Positions 16,759-28,855 of a DNA stretch of 64,000 nucleotides are shown here, piece after piece. The position numbers and the translations under genes are program-made. The stretch is from Gammaproteobacteria bacterium (lineage in GTDB: Bacteria; Pseudomonadota; Gammaproteobacteria; Thiohalobacterales; Thiohalobacteraceae). The stretch lies in the NCBI GenBank assembly GCA_019911805.1, contig JAIOJV010000077.1, forward strand, positions 124,001-188,000, read 5' to 3'. Every line of letters begins with the position of its first letter. Positions within the stretch are counted from its first letter, which is position 1. The notes beneath the pieces were generated by a model. The model saw only the letters and a program-made list of their open reading frames with translations, was not told the DNA's origin and made no database searches.

Positions 16759-18078
16759 GTGAACGGCCGCGAGCGAGACAGATCCAAGCGTCTGACGATG
16801 ACCCAGAGCACGTCTCTCGCAGTCCGCGAGGTGCTGGAGGGTCGCCGTCGGGGGATGGCGGCGTTGCTGCCGTTCGCAGGTCCCGCGATCGTGGTGTCGG
16901 TTGCCTACATGGACCCGGGCAACTTCGCGACGAACATACAAGCTGGCGCCCACTATGGCTACGACCTGTTGTGGGTCGTGCTGCTCGCCAATCTCATCGC
17001 GATGCTGTTTCAGGCGCTGTCGGCAAAGCTCGGCATCGTGACCGAACGCAATCTAGCCGAGTTGTGCCGGATGCATTTTCCCACGCCGCTGGTCCTGGTG
17101 ATGTGGGTCATCAGTGAGATCGCGGCAATGGCGACCGATCTGGCCGAATTCATCGGCGGTGCGATCGGTTTGTCGCTACTCTTTGGCCTGCCACTGTTGG
17201 TCGGCATGGTCATTACCGCAGTCATCACCTATGGCCTGCTGCTGATCGACAAATTCGGCTTCCGGCCGATGGAGATCACGATCGGTGCCCTCGTGGGCAT
17301 CATCGGGCTGTGTTATATCACCGAACTCATGATGGCACCCGTCGAATGGCTCAACCTGCTGGGGCATATGGTCACACCCCGTGTGCCCGATGCCGAGGCA
17401 CTGGTTCTTTCGGCCGGCATCATCGGCGCGACGGTGATGCCGCATGCCCTGTTCCTGCACTCAGGCCTCACCGAAGACCGCACGCCTGCGAGGACCGAGG
17501 CCGAGCGGGTGAAGCTGCTGAGGTTTTCCCATATCGAGGTACTCGTTGCGCTGACGATCGCCGGCTTGATCAATCTGGCGATGGTGGTGATGGCGTCCGG
17601 GGCATTTCATGCAGGGCACCCCGAGGTCGCCCAGATCGAGACCGCGTACCACACGCTTACACCGATTCTCGGTGTCGCCGCGGCGGGTGTGTTCCTGCTC
17701 TCGCTCATCGCCTCGGGTATCGCGAGTTCGGTGGTCGGGACGATGTCCGGTCAGTTGGTCATGCAGGGCTTCGTCGGCTTCGCGATTCCGATGTGGGTGC
17801 GCCGCCTCCTCACCATGATCCCGAGCTTCGTCGTGGTGGCATGGGGTGTCGATGCCACACGCGCGCTCGTCTTGAGTCAGGTTGCGCTGAGCCTGGCGCT
17901 GCCGGTCCCGATGCTCGCGCTGTTATGGTTCACCTGCCGGCGTGACATCATGGGTGTCTACCGCAACCGCCCGCTCATCATCGGCCTGGCGGTCGCGGCT
18001 TCGACCGTAGTGCTGTCGCTGAACGTCATCATTCTATTACCGCTGCTTGGTGTGGACCTGCCCGGGTTGACCGGTTAG
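16759..18078 (+). CDS. NRAMP-family divalent metal transporter (MntH-like)
   Basis: A membrane protein of 439 residues with about eleven hydrophobic segments and the NRAMP metal-site motifs MDPGNFATN (about 51-59) and MPHALFLHS (about 231-239). It should import Mn(II) or Fe(II) with protons. The GTG start at 16759 directly follows an AAAGAG sequence; an ATG at 16798 is an alternative and would shorten the tail by 13 residues. Location next to the encapsulin-ferritin pair and a metal-dependent dioxygenase fits iron or manganese supply. I looked for a manganese riboswitch upstream and did not find one. Confidence 0.88.
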   Translation: MNGRERDRSKRLTMTQSTSLAVREVLEGRRRGMAALLPFAGPAIVVSVAYMDPGNFATNIQAGAHYGYDLLWVVLLANLIAMLFQALSAKLGIVTERNLAELCRMHFPTPLVLVMWVISEIAAMATDLAEFIGGAIGLSLLFGLPLLVGMVITAVITYGLLLIDKFGFRPMEITIGALVGIIGLCYITELMMAPVEWLNLLGHMVTPRVPDAEALVLSAGIIGATVMPHALFLHSGLTEDRTPARTEAERVKLLRFSHIEVLVALTIAGLINLAMVVMASGAFHAGHPEVAQIETAYHTLTPILGVAAAGVFLLSLIASGIASSVVGTMSGQLVMQGFVGFAIPMWVRRLLTMIPSFVVVAWGVDATRALVLSQVALSLALPVPMLALLWFTCRRDIMGVYRNRPLIIGLAVAASTVVLSLNVIILLPLLGVDLPGLTG

Positions 18079-18146
18079 CAAGTCGGTGTGCCGGTCCCGA
18101 CCACCACCACTTTCTCAAGGAGTACCGCAGCCCTGCGAAAGCGACA

Positions 18147-19358
18147 TTACAGGCTCTTCAGATACTGAACGAGATCCGCCTTCTGGATATCCGTCAGTCC
18201 AAGGACTTTCTTTGTGTCATAGGTTTCCACGACCACTTCCAGGGTGGCGGCGCTGCCGTTATGGAAGTAGGGAGGGTGTTGCCACAGCCCCGCGAGCGGT
18301 GCGGTACGGTACAGTTGCGTCGCGGTCCGTGATGCATAGCTCGGTGCCCCACCGGGCTCCGGTTCACTGACGACCTCGCTGGGCGGGTGCAGCATGATGT
18401 TGGCGTCGGTCATGGTCGGGCCGGTGTGACAGCTTGCGCACTGTCCCACACCCTCGAATACCAGTTTGCCCCGTGCCGCAGAGACCGGATCGAAGCTTCC
18501 GGCGGGGGCGGGTGGTGCCGGGAGGCTCAACTGGTAGGCCTGCAGCGCCGGGAGTTTCGAGGACACGAGATCGTCGGTGCCATTGGTTACGTTCACACCG
18601 GTGCGGCTATCGTAAAACGAGCCCTGCCCACCCATCTGCGTTACGGCGACATAGCGATTCCAGTAGGCGATGTCATCGCCATCGCCCGTGGAGGTGATGC
18701 GATGTATCCCCTGCAGCCCATACGCGGGCGGAATGACCTGCGGCCCGTTGAGCCCGTCCAGGTTGAAGCGGGGATCGTACTTTCCCGGGCCCCAGGAGTT
18801 ATAGACGGCCTTGGCGCTTGCCGGCACGGCGGGCGAGAGCGCGATGATCGCACCGGGATCGAGATCACGGTTTGCCCAGCCATCCAGGCGCTTGCCGATC
18901 CCGGGGGCGAAGGAGTCGTCCACCGTGGAGTGACAGAGCGCACACGTCGTTCCTACGCGTGTCAGGGAGTCGATGCCGTTGAGGGTTTCGACCGTGCCCT
19001 TCAGTCCAACCACGGCATCGAGCTTCAGCAGGGCCACGGTCGTGGCAGGGTCTGTCAGACTGATGGAGCCGTCCTGGATGCCTTGCACCACGGCGGGTGG
19101 CAGCGCAGCGGCATCCACCTTCAACCCGACCGCGAGCGCAGTCGTGGGGTCCACTGCGGTGGCAATCACCTCGTGCATGCCGAGGACGTCCGTCCAGAAG
19201 ATCTCGTCTCCAAAGGTGTCCGACCGAAAGATTTCCTTACCCTGGGCGACGAGCTGCGGGTCCAGCGTCGCGTCCGTGCCGCTACCGCCGCCGCAGCCGG
19301 CGACAGTCAGGGTGGCAAGGATGGACACGGCCAGGCGGGAATCGAGTGTCAGCGTCAT
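18147..19358 (-). CDS. dihaem cytochrome c lipoprotein (peroxidase-like C-terminal part)
   Basis: A 403-residue protein that begins with a lipoprotein signal (LTVAGCGGGSG, cysteine about 22), followed by two c-type haem sites: CALCH (about 148) and CASCH (about 312). The C-terminal part ends LAGLWQHPPYFHNGSAATLE and ADLVQYLKSL, which resembles the end of MauG/CcP-like dihaem proteins. The spacing between haems is close to that of the family. It is likely an outer-membrane or periplasmic lipid-anchored redox protein of unknown substrate. The start at 19358 has GGAGA 6 bases upstream; the longer frame adds 27 residues without signal character. Confidence 0.78.
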   Translation of the reverse strand: MTLTLDSRLAVSILATLTVAGCGGGSGTDATLDPQLVAQGKEIFRSDTFGDEIFWTDVLGMHEVIATAVDPTTALAVGLKVDAAALPPAVVQGIQDGSISLTDPATTVALLKLDAVVGLKGTVETLNGIDSLTRVGTTCALCHSTVDDSFAPGIGKRLDGWANRDLDPGAIIALSPAVPASAKAVYNSWGPGKYDPRFNLDGLNGPQVIPPAYGLQGIHRITSTGDGDDIAYWNRYVAVTQMGGQGSFYDSRTGVNVTNGTDDLVSSKLPALQAYQLSLPAPPAPAGSFDPVSAARGKLVFEGVGQCASCHTGPTMTDANIMLHPPSEVVSEPEPGGAPSYASRTATQLYRTAPLAGLWQHPPYFHNGSAATLEVVVETYDTKKVLGLTDIQKADLVQYLKSL

Positions 19359-19980
19359 GGTGTTCTCCACGTTACCAGCGGGTCGTTCGTGCAGTGGGCC
19401 TGCAGCCCAACGCGCAGCCCGGCGTGCCGGTGTGCGCAAGGTCGCAGGGGCGATGTCAGCGCTATGCCGGTAGCAATGCGTGGCGATGAGAAAAGGTTCC
19501 CGTGCAGAGCGCGCGCGTTGAACCCGAAAGCGCTAGTTGCCACGGAAGCACCCGGAAGACACCGCCATGAAACAGCGTCGCCAAGTCCCGGCGCAGTACC
19601 TGGCGGGTGAGGAGGGTGGTGGTGTGAAGCGTATGATCTTGGCCGGGTTCTTTGTGTGCTGCCGTGGCCGGAATGAGTATTTCAGCTTGAGTTGCGGTCT
19701 GAAAGCGGGTCGGAACGCGGGCCTGCGTCGCGGTCGCGTCGCGCCGGCACCCGGCGGGTCACCAGGGCCGGTACCGGCAGGCACTTCAGGGCCGCAGTTG
19801 CGGTGTGATATATTGTCAGGATAATCATTGAGTAATATTTTTTTCATGGCGTTCGTCCCGGTGGTTGCCGGGGAACCGACTGCCGATACCGGGGTTTCGC
19901 GGCTCGTTTACCAGTACCATTCGCCATCACGGCTCTCCCCGCAACGGGAATGGCCTGGCCGGTCACGCAGGAGTTCCGTG
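19359..19980. other. intergenic stretch without a convincing gene
   Basis: These 622 bases separate the cytochrome gene from the efflux operon. Frames here lack start signals and read as Arg-, Gly- and Pro-rich strings typical of non-coding high-GC DNA. It should contain the promoter of the efflux operon; TTGTGATATATTGTCAGGATAATCATT around 19802-19830 is locally AT-rich and is the likeliest place, though no clear -35 is seen. Confidence 0.4.
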
Positions 19981-21432
19981 TTGCCTAAGCTCGCCACGGT
20001 CTACGCATCACTCGCCGCGCTGCTGGTGCTGGCCGGTTGCGCCGTGGGGCCCGATTACCGGGCGTCGCCGCCCGCTGTGCCGGCACAGTGGAGCGCCGCG
20101 ACCGAGGCGCGCGCACTGGATACTGCCGTGCTCGCCCACTGGTGGCGACAATTCCACGACCCGCTGCTCGATGCGCTGGTGACCGATGCGCTGGCGGCCA
20201 ACCTCGATCTGGCCACCGCCCGCGCCCAACTGCGTGAGGCGCGGGCGCGGCGCGGCCTGGCCGGGGCGCAGCTCGGGCCGACGCTGGACGCGTCGCTGTC
20301 GGGTTCAAGCAGCACCTCCAGCGAGCGCAGCGGCAGCGGCGCCACGCGCGAGTTGTACAGCGCCGGCTTCGACGCCAGCTGGGAGCCGGATGTCTTCGGC
20401 GGGCTGCGCCGCGGTGTGGAGGCGGCCACGGCCGATGTCGGCGCCAGCGCCGAAAGCCTGCGCGACACGCGCGTCTCGCTGGCCGCCGAGGTGGTGCGCA
20501 ACTACGTGGATCTGCGCACCGCGGAACGCCGTCTGGCCGTGACCGAGGCCAGCGTCGCCGCGCGCAGCGAGACCTATGAGCTTACCCAGTGGCGCCTGCA
20601 GGCGGGGCTGGTCTCGGCACTCGATGTCGCCCAGGCGCGTACCGATCTGGAGAGTGCCCGTGCCGCCATACCAACGTTCCGCACCGCCGTGACCGAGGCG
20701 CATAACCGGCTCGCGGTCCTGCTCGGCCGCTCCCCCGGTGAATTGCAGGCACGTCTCACCGCCACCGCTGCCGTGCCGCTCGCCGGCACCGCGGCCGCTG
20801 CGGGCATCCCGGCCGACGTGCTGCGCATGCGTCCCGACGTACGCGCCGCCGAACGCCGCCTGGCGGCGCAGACGGCACGTCTGGGCCAGGCCGAGGCGGC
20901 CCGTTACCCGAGCTTCCGGCTGTCCGGCTCGATCGGGCTGGAGGCACTCACCTTTTCCGGCCTCGGCGACAGCGGTGCGGACACCCGCTCGCTGCTCGGC
21001 AGCGTCACGGCACCGATCTTTCATTCCGGCCGCATCGTTGCCAACATCGAGATCCAGAACGCGCTGCTCGAACAGGCACGGCTGGCCTACGAGGCGGCGG
21101 TACTGACCGCGCTCGAGGATGTCGAGAACGCGCTGGTGGGGGTGGCGAACGCCGACCAGCGCCGTGCCCAGCTGGCCCTGGCGGTCGCTGCGGCGCGGGA
21201 GGCGTTCGCCATCGCGGAACACCGGTACGCCACCGGGCTGGCCGATTTCCTCTCGGTGCTCGACAGCCAGCGCACCCTGCTCAACCTCGAAGACCAGCTC
21301 GCCAACAGTACCGGTGAACTCGCGGCCGCTCAGATCCAACTCTACAAGGCCCTCGGCGGCGGCTGGTCGCCCGAACCCGAGCCGACACCCGCAGCGGCAT
21401 ACACCCCCGCAAAGCCCAGGAACACGTCATGA
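19981..21432 (+). CDS. TolC-family outer-membrane efflux lipoprotein (NodT type)
   Basis: A 483-residue outer-membrane factor. It starts with a lipobox (LVLAGCAVGPDYRAS, cysteine about 20) and has two repeats of the long coiled-coil TolC fold. Family landmarks are WWRQFHDPLLDALV, ARGLAGAQLGPTLDAS-like helices, GFDASWEPDVFGGLRR, and LRMRPDVRAAERRLAAQ near the second half. TTG at 19981 is taken as start because AGGAG lies 6 bases upstream and it puts the lipobox at the right distance; a frame open to 19828 has no signal sequence at its beginning. First gene of a tripartite export operon. Confidence 0.88.
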   Translation: MPKLATVYASLAALLVLAGCAVGPDYRASPPAVPAQWSAATEARALDTAVLAHWWRQFHDPLLDALVTDALAANLDLATARAQLREARARRGLAGAQLGPTLDASLSGSSSTSSERSGSGATRELYSAGFDASWEPDVFGGLRRGVEAATADVGASAESLRDTRVSLAAEVVRNYVDLRTAERRLAVTEASVAARSETYELTQWRLQAGLVSALDVAQARTDLESARAAIPTFRTAVTEAHNRLAVLLGRSPGELQARLTATAAVPLAGTAAAAGIPADVLRMRPDVRAAERRLAAQTARLGQAEAARYPSFRLSGSIGLEALTFSGLGDSGADTRSLLGSVTAPIFHSGRIVANIEIQNALLEQARLAYEAAVLTALEDVENALVGVANADQRRAQLALAVAAAREAFAIAEHRYATGLADFLSVLDSQRTLLNLEDQLANSTGELAAAQIQLYKALGGGWSPEPEPTPAAAYTPAKPRNTS

Positions 21433-21535
21433 GTCGCGAGCCATCATTCCAGCGCCAGAAGCACACGGACAGGTCGATGCCCGATTGCATGGGTGTTTTC
21501 CCGTGGGATCCCGTGGCCAATCCGGGTTGCCCGGC

Positions 21536-22830
21536 ATGAACGACAACAGCAAACCGCACGCCGCCAGCGCTGACCTCGAAGCCATCCTCGCTGCGCAGGG
21601 TGGTCGCCGCGGTTTTCTGCGCCGCTGGCGCCTGCCGCTGGTCATCGCGCTGCTCGCGTTGCTGGCGGTGGGGTATTTTCTGTTCGGTGGCAACGGCGAT
21701 TCGGGTGCACCGCAGTATCGGACTACCGAGGTGACGACCGGCACCCTGGTGGTCAAGGTCTCGGCGACCGGCCGGCTCGAGCCGACCAACCAGGTCAACG
21801 TCGGCAGCGAGATGTCCGGCACGGTCGAGACGGTGTTCGTCGACGACGACGACCGCGTGACTCAGGGCCAGGTGCTGGCCGTGCTCGATCTGTCGAAGTT
21901 CGAGGATGCCGTGGCCCGATCGCGCGCCGCCGTCGGCGCCGCCGAGGCGAGTGTGAAGCAGGCGCAGGCAACGGTGACGGAGGCGCGCGCCAGGCTCGAG
22001 CGCTTTCACGAGGTGGCGCGCCTGTCCGGCGGCAAGGTGCCGTCGAAGACCGAGATGGACACCGCCGAGGCCGAACTGGCGCGTGCCGTGGCCAACCTGG
22101 CGAGCGCCCAGGCGAGCGTCGTCCAGGCCGAGGCCGCGTTGCGCTCCGACCAAACCGACCTCGAGAAGGCGCACATCCGCTCGCCCATCAACGGCGTGGT
22201 GCTGGAACGTGCGATCGATCCGGGTCAGACCGTGGCCGCCTCGCTGCAGGCGGTGACGCTGTTCACGCTGGCCGAGGATCTTTCCAAGATGGAGCTGAAG
22301 GTCGATGTGGACGAGGCCGATGTCGGCCAGGTCAAGGCCGGGCTGCCGGCCAGTTTCACCGTCGACGCCTGGCCGGGGCGGCGTTTCGAGGCGCAGATCA
22401 CCCGCGTAGGCTACAACGCCACCGATACCGACGGCGTCATCTCCTATCCCGCCGTGCTGCAGGTGGACAACAGCGACCTCAGTCTGCGCCCGGGCATGAC
22501 CGGTACCGCCGAGATCACCACGCTCACCCACGAAAACGCGCTGTTGGTGCCCAATGCCGCGCTGCGCTTCAGCCCGCCGGACCCAACCTCGGAGCAGGCT
22601 GCGAGCCGCGGCGTCTTCGGCACCTTGATGCCGCGGCCGTCAAGCCGGCCCAGAGGTGCTGCGGCGGTGACGGCAGCGGATGGTAGCCGGCGCATCTGGG
22701 TGCTGCGGGACGGACAAGCGGTCGCGCTGCAGGTGAAGACCGGTGCGACCAACGGCCGCGTCACCGAGATTCTTGACGGGGAGCTGCAGCCTGGCATGCA
22801 GGTCATCACCGAGATCGCGAGCACCAAGTG

Positions 22831-22831
<1 letters not shown>
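21536..22831 (+). CDS. MacA-like periplasmic adaptor protein
   Basis: A 431-residue membrane-fusion protein: inner-membrane helix (about 29-50), then a lipoyl-like half (VSATGRLEPTNQVNVGSEMSG), a long alpha-helical hairpin (about 115-200) and a second lipoyl half (HIRSPINGVVLERAIDPGQT). A beta-barrel domain follows, ending LVPNAALRF. This matches MacA and related adaptors, which link an ABC permease to an outer-membrane channel. Its stop overlaps the ATG of the ATPase gene (TGATG), indicating translational coupling. The gene follows the outer-membrane factor by about 100 bases. Confidence 0.9.
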
Positions 22832-25363
<2,532 letters not shown>

Positions 25364-25372
25364 TAGTCGGTC

Positions 25373-26767
25373 TCAGAGGGTCAGCAGATCGGTCGGAAAG
25401 GTGGGACCGGGGGTGTCCGCTGTATCCGGCTGGCGCTCGCTGTGCCACACCAGGATGTCGTAGTAACTGCGGATATTCTCCACGTAACGCACCGGTTCGC
25501 GGCCGCGGGCGTAGCCGTGGCGTGTCTGCGAGTACCATTTCTTCTGCGTCAGCAGCGGCAGGTGCTCCTTGACGTCGATCCACTTGTCAGGATCGTGGCC
25601 GGTCTTCTGGGTGAGGACGCGCGCATCCTCCAGATGGCCGTAGCCGACGTTGTACGCGGCCAGTGCCAGCCAGGTGCGGTCGGGTTCGGTGATGCGCTCG
25701 GGCAGTTTGTCCTTCAGCAGGCGGAGGTAGCGTGCCCCGCCGAGGATGCTCTGTTCGGGATCGCGACGGTCTTCCAGGCCGAGGAAGCGCATGGTGTTGC
25801 GGGTCAGCATCATCAGGCCGCGCACGCCGGTCGGCGAACGGGCCTCCGGGTCCCAGTGCGATTCCTGATAACCGACCGCCGCCAGCAGGCGCCAATCCAG
25901 CTCGGTCTCGGTGGCGGCATCCTCGAACAGTGCAATGAACTCCGGCAGACGCTGGTCGATATGGGCCAGATAGCGGCGCGTACCGACGTAGTCGAAATCC
26001 TGCACATGGCCGTAATGCCGCTCCAGCAGCTCGTCGAGTTGGCCGCCGGCGCGCAGCTCACGGAAGAACGTCACGGCCTCATCATAGAGGCTGCTGTCGG
26101 TGCTGCTGCGGAAGGCCCAGGCCAGTTCCTCGGGGCCGTTGATATCGAAGGCGACGCGCAGCTCGGGATAGAAACGCTGGTGGATGGCGATGTCGTTGGA
26201 ATCGGCGATGGTGTAGTCGATGACCTGTTCCCAGACGAGGGCCAGCAGGTTTTCGGTGTCCAGCGTGTTGTTGCTGCGCCAGGTGAGGTTCGGGTATTCG
26301 GCCTGCAGCTGCTGCAGCCGCTCTTCGTGGCTGGAGCCGGCGAGGACCTCCAGGGTGCCGTGCAGATCGTCGAGATTGCGCGGCGTGGCATTGCCGATGC
26401 GGTAGACGAGCTGCGGGGTGGTCTTCTGATAACTGGGTCCGAAGCGCACCCGCTTGCGGCGCTCATCGGTGATGGTGAGGCCGGCCGCGGCCAGGTGTGC
26501 CTCACCGCGCTCCACCATGCCCAGGATGTCACCGAAATCCTCCGGTACGACCATCTTCAGCCGCACGCCAAGGTGCTGGGCGAACTGCAGCGCGAGATCG
26601 TATTCGAGGCCGGTGGGCCCGTGCGGGCCCTCGTAATAGGTGGTGGAGCCGTTACGGGTGACGACGATCAGCTCGCCCGCATCCTGCACCCGCTCCAACA
26701 GCGTATCAGGCCGACTGCAGGCGGCGAGCACAAGGCACCAGAGCGAAATGAAGAGTAACCGTCGCAT
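25373..26767 (-). CDS. mltF: membrane-bound lytic murein transglycosylase F
   Basis: A 464-residue lipoprotein (lipobox LVLAACS, cysteine about 17). The first half is an SBP_bac_3-type domain (GLEYDLALQFAQHLGVRLK through about 265). The second half is a lytic transglycosylase domain with catalytic Glu in AAVGYQESHWDPEARSPTG (about 290-308), then RGLMMLT and LALAAYNVGYGH. This is the MltF architecture. The enzyme cleaves peptidoglycan glycan strands with 1,6-anhydro ring formation at the outer membrane. It ends 10 bases from the convergent tadA stop. The tRNA-Ser gene lies upstream on the other strand. Confidence 0.94.
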   Translation of the reverse strand: MRRLLFISLWCLVLAACSRPDTLLERVQDAGELIVVTRNGSTTYYEGPHGPTGLEYDLALQFAQHLGVRLKMVVPEDFGDILGMVERGEAHLAAAGLTITDERRKRVRFGPSYQKTTPQLVYRIGNATPRNLDDLHGTLEVLAGSSHEERLQQLQAEYPNLTWRSNNTLDTENLLALVWEQVIDYTIADSNDIAIHQRFYPELRVAFDINGPEELAWAFRSSTDSSLYDEAVTFFRELRAGGQLDELLERHYGHVQDFDYVGTRRYLAHIDQRLPEFIALFEDAATETELDWRLLAAVGYQESHWDPEARSPTGVRGLMMLTRNTMRFLGLEDRRDPEQSILGGARYLRLLKDKLPERITEPDRTWLALAAYNVGYGHLEDARVLTQKTGHDPDKWIDVKEHLPLLTQKKWYSQTRHGYARGREPVRYVENIRSYYDILVWHSERQPDTADTPGPTFPTDLLTL

Positions 26768-26922
26768 GAGGAGTATGGTCGAGGCCCGAGTGCCGAGCTT
26801 AACCGGTTTTAGCGGGTAGGCGGAACAAAGATTTAGTCTTTCCGCCCGGCCTGAGGTAAAATCCCGCGTTCAGGATGTGTGGCGTTTCGCAGTAGTTTCG
26901 CGCAGATGCCCACCCAATCCCT

Positions 26923-27051
<129 letters not shown>

Positions 27052-27319
27052 GGACGGTGAGGGTAGCCTTGATGAAGAACCCCCGTTCGACGAAGCGGCC
27101 GCAGGCCGCGGAGAACGCCGCAGCGCAGCGGAGGCGGTCATCCCACCCTTCACAAAGTGGCCCTCGATGGGTCCCTTTGTGAACAGACCCTATGTCAGGA
27201 TAGATGTCGCCTCCTCTAAAATAGTCTCAAGGGGGGATATACCGTCTGTTCGTACTCCATGGTTTGCTCTCCTGCGCTAACTGGCCTTCACGAAGGCACC
27301 GAAGGTAACAGGCAGCAAC

Positions 27320-27835
<516 letters not shown>

Positions 27836-28120
27836 TTATTGCTGTACGCGCTTTTTGTGTTCGGCAAAGGTGCGCTTGAGCTTGGCGCTGGGCTTGGGGG
27901 GATTCTCAAGGGCGTCCAGGAATACGCCCCAATCGGCCTGCGTCAGGGTCAACGTCTCATGTTCGAGGATCACTTCATCGGCTGCGTGCAGAGCCTGCAC
28001 AAGAACGAATTCCGACAGACTTTTATGAACGTACGCAGCCGCTCGCTCAAGCTTCTGCTTGGACAGGGAATCGAGGCGAATATGCATGCGCTGTTGCTTG
28101 ATGGTTTCTGTGTTGGCCAT
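27836..28120 (-). CDS. DUF1778 ribbon-helix-helix antitoxin (TacA type)
   Basis: A 94-residue antitoxin. The N-terminal half RMHIRLDSLSKQKLERAAAY (about 11-30) is the ribbon-helix-helix DNA-binding part, with SLSEFVLVQAL following. The C-terminal half LTQADWGVFLDALENPPKPS (about 58-77) is the typical toxin-wrapping segment. AAGGAG lies 9 bases before the ATG at 28120, which is preferred over a longer frame to 28297. It should repress its own operon, with an inverted repeat located 30-48 bases upstream. Confidence 0.9.
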   Translation of the reverse strand: MANTETIKQQRMHIRLDSLSKQKLERAAAYVHKSLSEFVLVQALHAADEVILEHETLTLTQADWGVFLDALENPPKPSAKLKRTFAEHKKRVQQ

Positions 28121-28149
28121 TGAGGCGATCTCCTTCTGACCTTCGAAGT

Positions 28150-28168
28150 GTACGCCATACGTGCGTAC
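28150..28168. promoter_or_regulatory. candidate operator of the toxin-antitoxin operon
   Basis: GTACGC and GCGTAC form an inverted repeat with a 7-base spacer, 30 bases upstream of the antitoxin start. RHH antitoxins of the DUF1778 group bind such short palindromes. Position and symmetry are seen; binding is inferred. Confidence 0.5.
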
Positions 28169-28414
28169 ATCACAAGGCATGGGTTGCCTCGGAAATCTCC
28201 AGGCCTTAAGGGAATTTGGGGCATCGGAACGCAGGGTAGCCATTGTGAACTGATGGGATGGACTCCTCCCGGCCAGGACGCCTTGGCGGCCGTGCATGAT
28301 TTCATCGCTGGATGCGTGGCCAGTACCGCTCCGATGCCGGCCAGCTAAGATTGTTTAACAGATTGAATTGACAATATGATTAAGTCCTGGCGAGGCGGTA
28401 GACGCCAAGGGCAT

Positions 28415-28504
28415 CAACTGCTAATGAACTGCTAATTTGACAAGAATTAGTAATAAGCGGCTGAACTGCCAACCAAGTGCTGATTGAGCAAGATTTAGCA
28501 GTTG
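28415..28504. repeat. inverted repeat CAACTGCTAA / TTAGCAGTTG
   Basis: CAACTGCTAA (28415-28424) is matched by TTAGCAGTTG (28495-28504). Between them lie further AACTGCTAAT and ATTAG motifs, so the 90-base AT-rich segment is built from repeated short units. It borders the gene remnant that precedes the helicase and might be an old recombination site or operator cluster. Confidence 0.45.
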
Positions 28505-28516
28505 CCAGCCGAGGCC

Positions 28517-28830
28517 ATGAAGATCCCCCAGGAACCGCCACCCTTCGGACGCGGATTCCCGGAACTGCTGCGGCGCAATCCCGGTCGGGTGCTGGACGTG
28601 CCGCGCCGGTGGTGAGCGGACGCAACCTGCACTGGGCGGTTGACTGCATCCTGATCGATACCGACTACGGCGGCGAGTTCTTCATGGTCGCCCTGACCGA
28701 CATTCCGGCGCGCAAGCAGCACCTGATCGAAGGTAGCTATGGATTGCCCGCCCCGCGCAAGGGCGGCACAGTCGTGGTGAAGATCATCGACATGCTCGGG
28801 GAAGAAGGGGTCGTTACCGACCAGCTATAA
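28517..28830 (+). pseudogene. chimeric gene remnant before the helicase, possibly from a DNA methyltransferase
   Basis: A frame from ATG 28517 gives MKIPQEPPPFGRGFPELL and stops at 28615, overlapping the start of a second frame that encodes VSGRNLHWAVDCILIDTDYG, ALTDIPARKQHLIEGSYGLP and VVVKIIDMLGEEGVVTDQL, ending at 28830. The second part resembles the C terminus of DNA methyltransferases that travel with PLD-helicases, but the catalytic motifs DPPY/NPPY and FxGxG are absent. The first part looks like the start of a different protein. I read it as two truncated genes joined by deletion. The methyltransferase assignment is tentative. Confidence 0.4.
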
Positions 28831-28855
28831 CGATAATGACTACATGGGGAGAGCG

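Noticed and set aside
18387-19610. Long plus-strand frame of 407 codons
   Set aside because: It is the antisense shadow of the dihaem cytochrome gene, whose haem motifs and lipobox prove the minus strand is coding.
21281-22531. 416-codon minus-strand frame
   Set aside because: Antisense to the MacA-like adaptor gene; GC-rich codon structure produces long shadow frames here.
26827-26870. GGCGGAA/TTCCGCC hairpin and TAAAAT upstream of tRNA-Ser
   Set aside because: TAAAAT could be a -10 box, but no matching -35 is at proper distance; the evidence was too weak to list a promoter.
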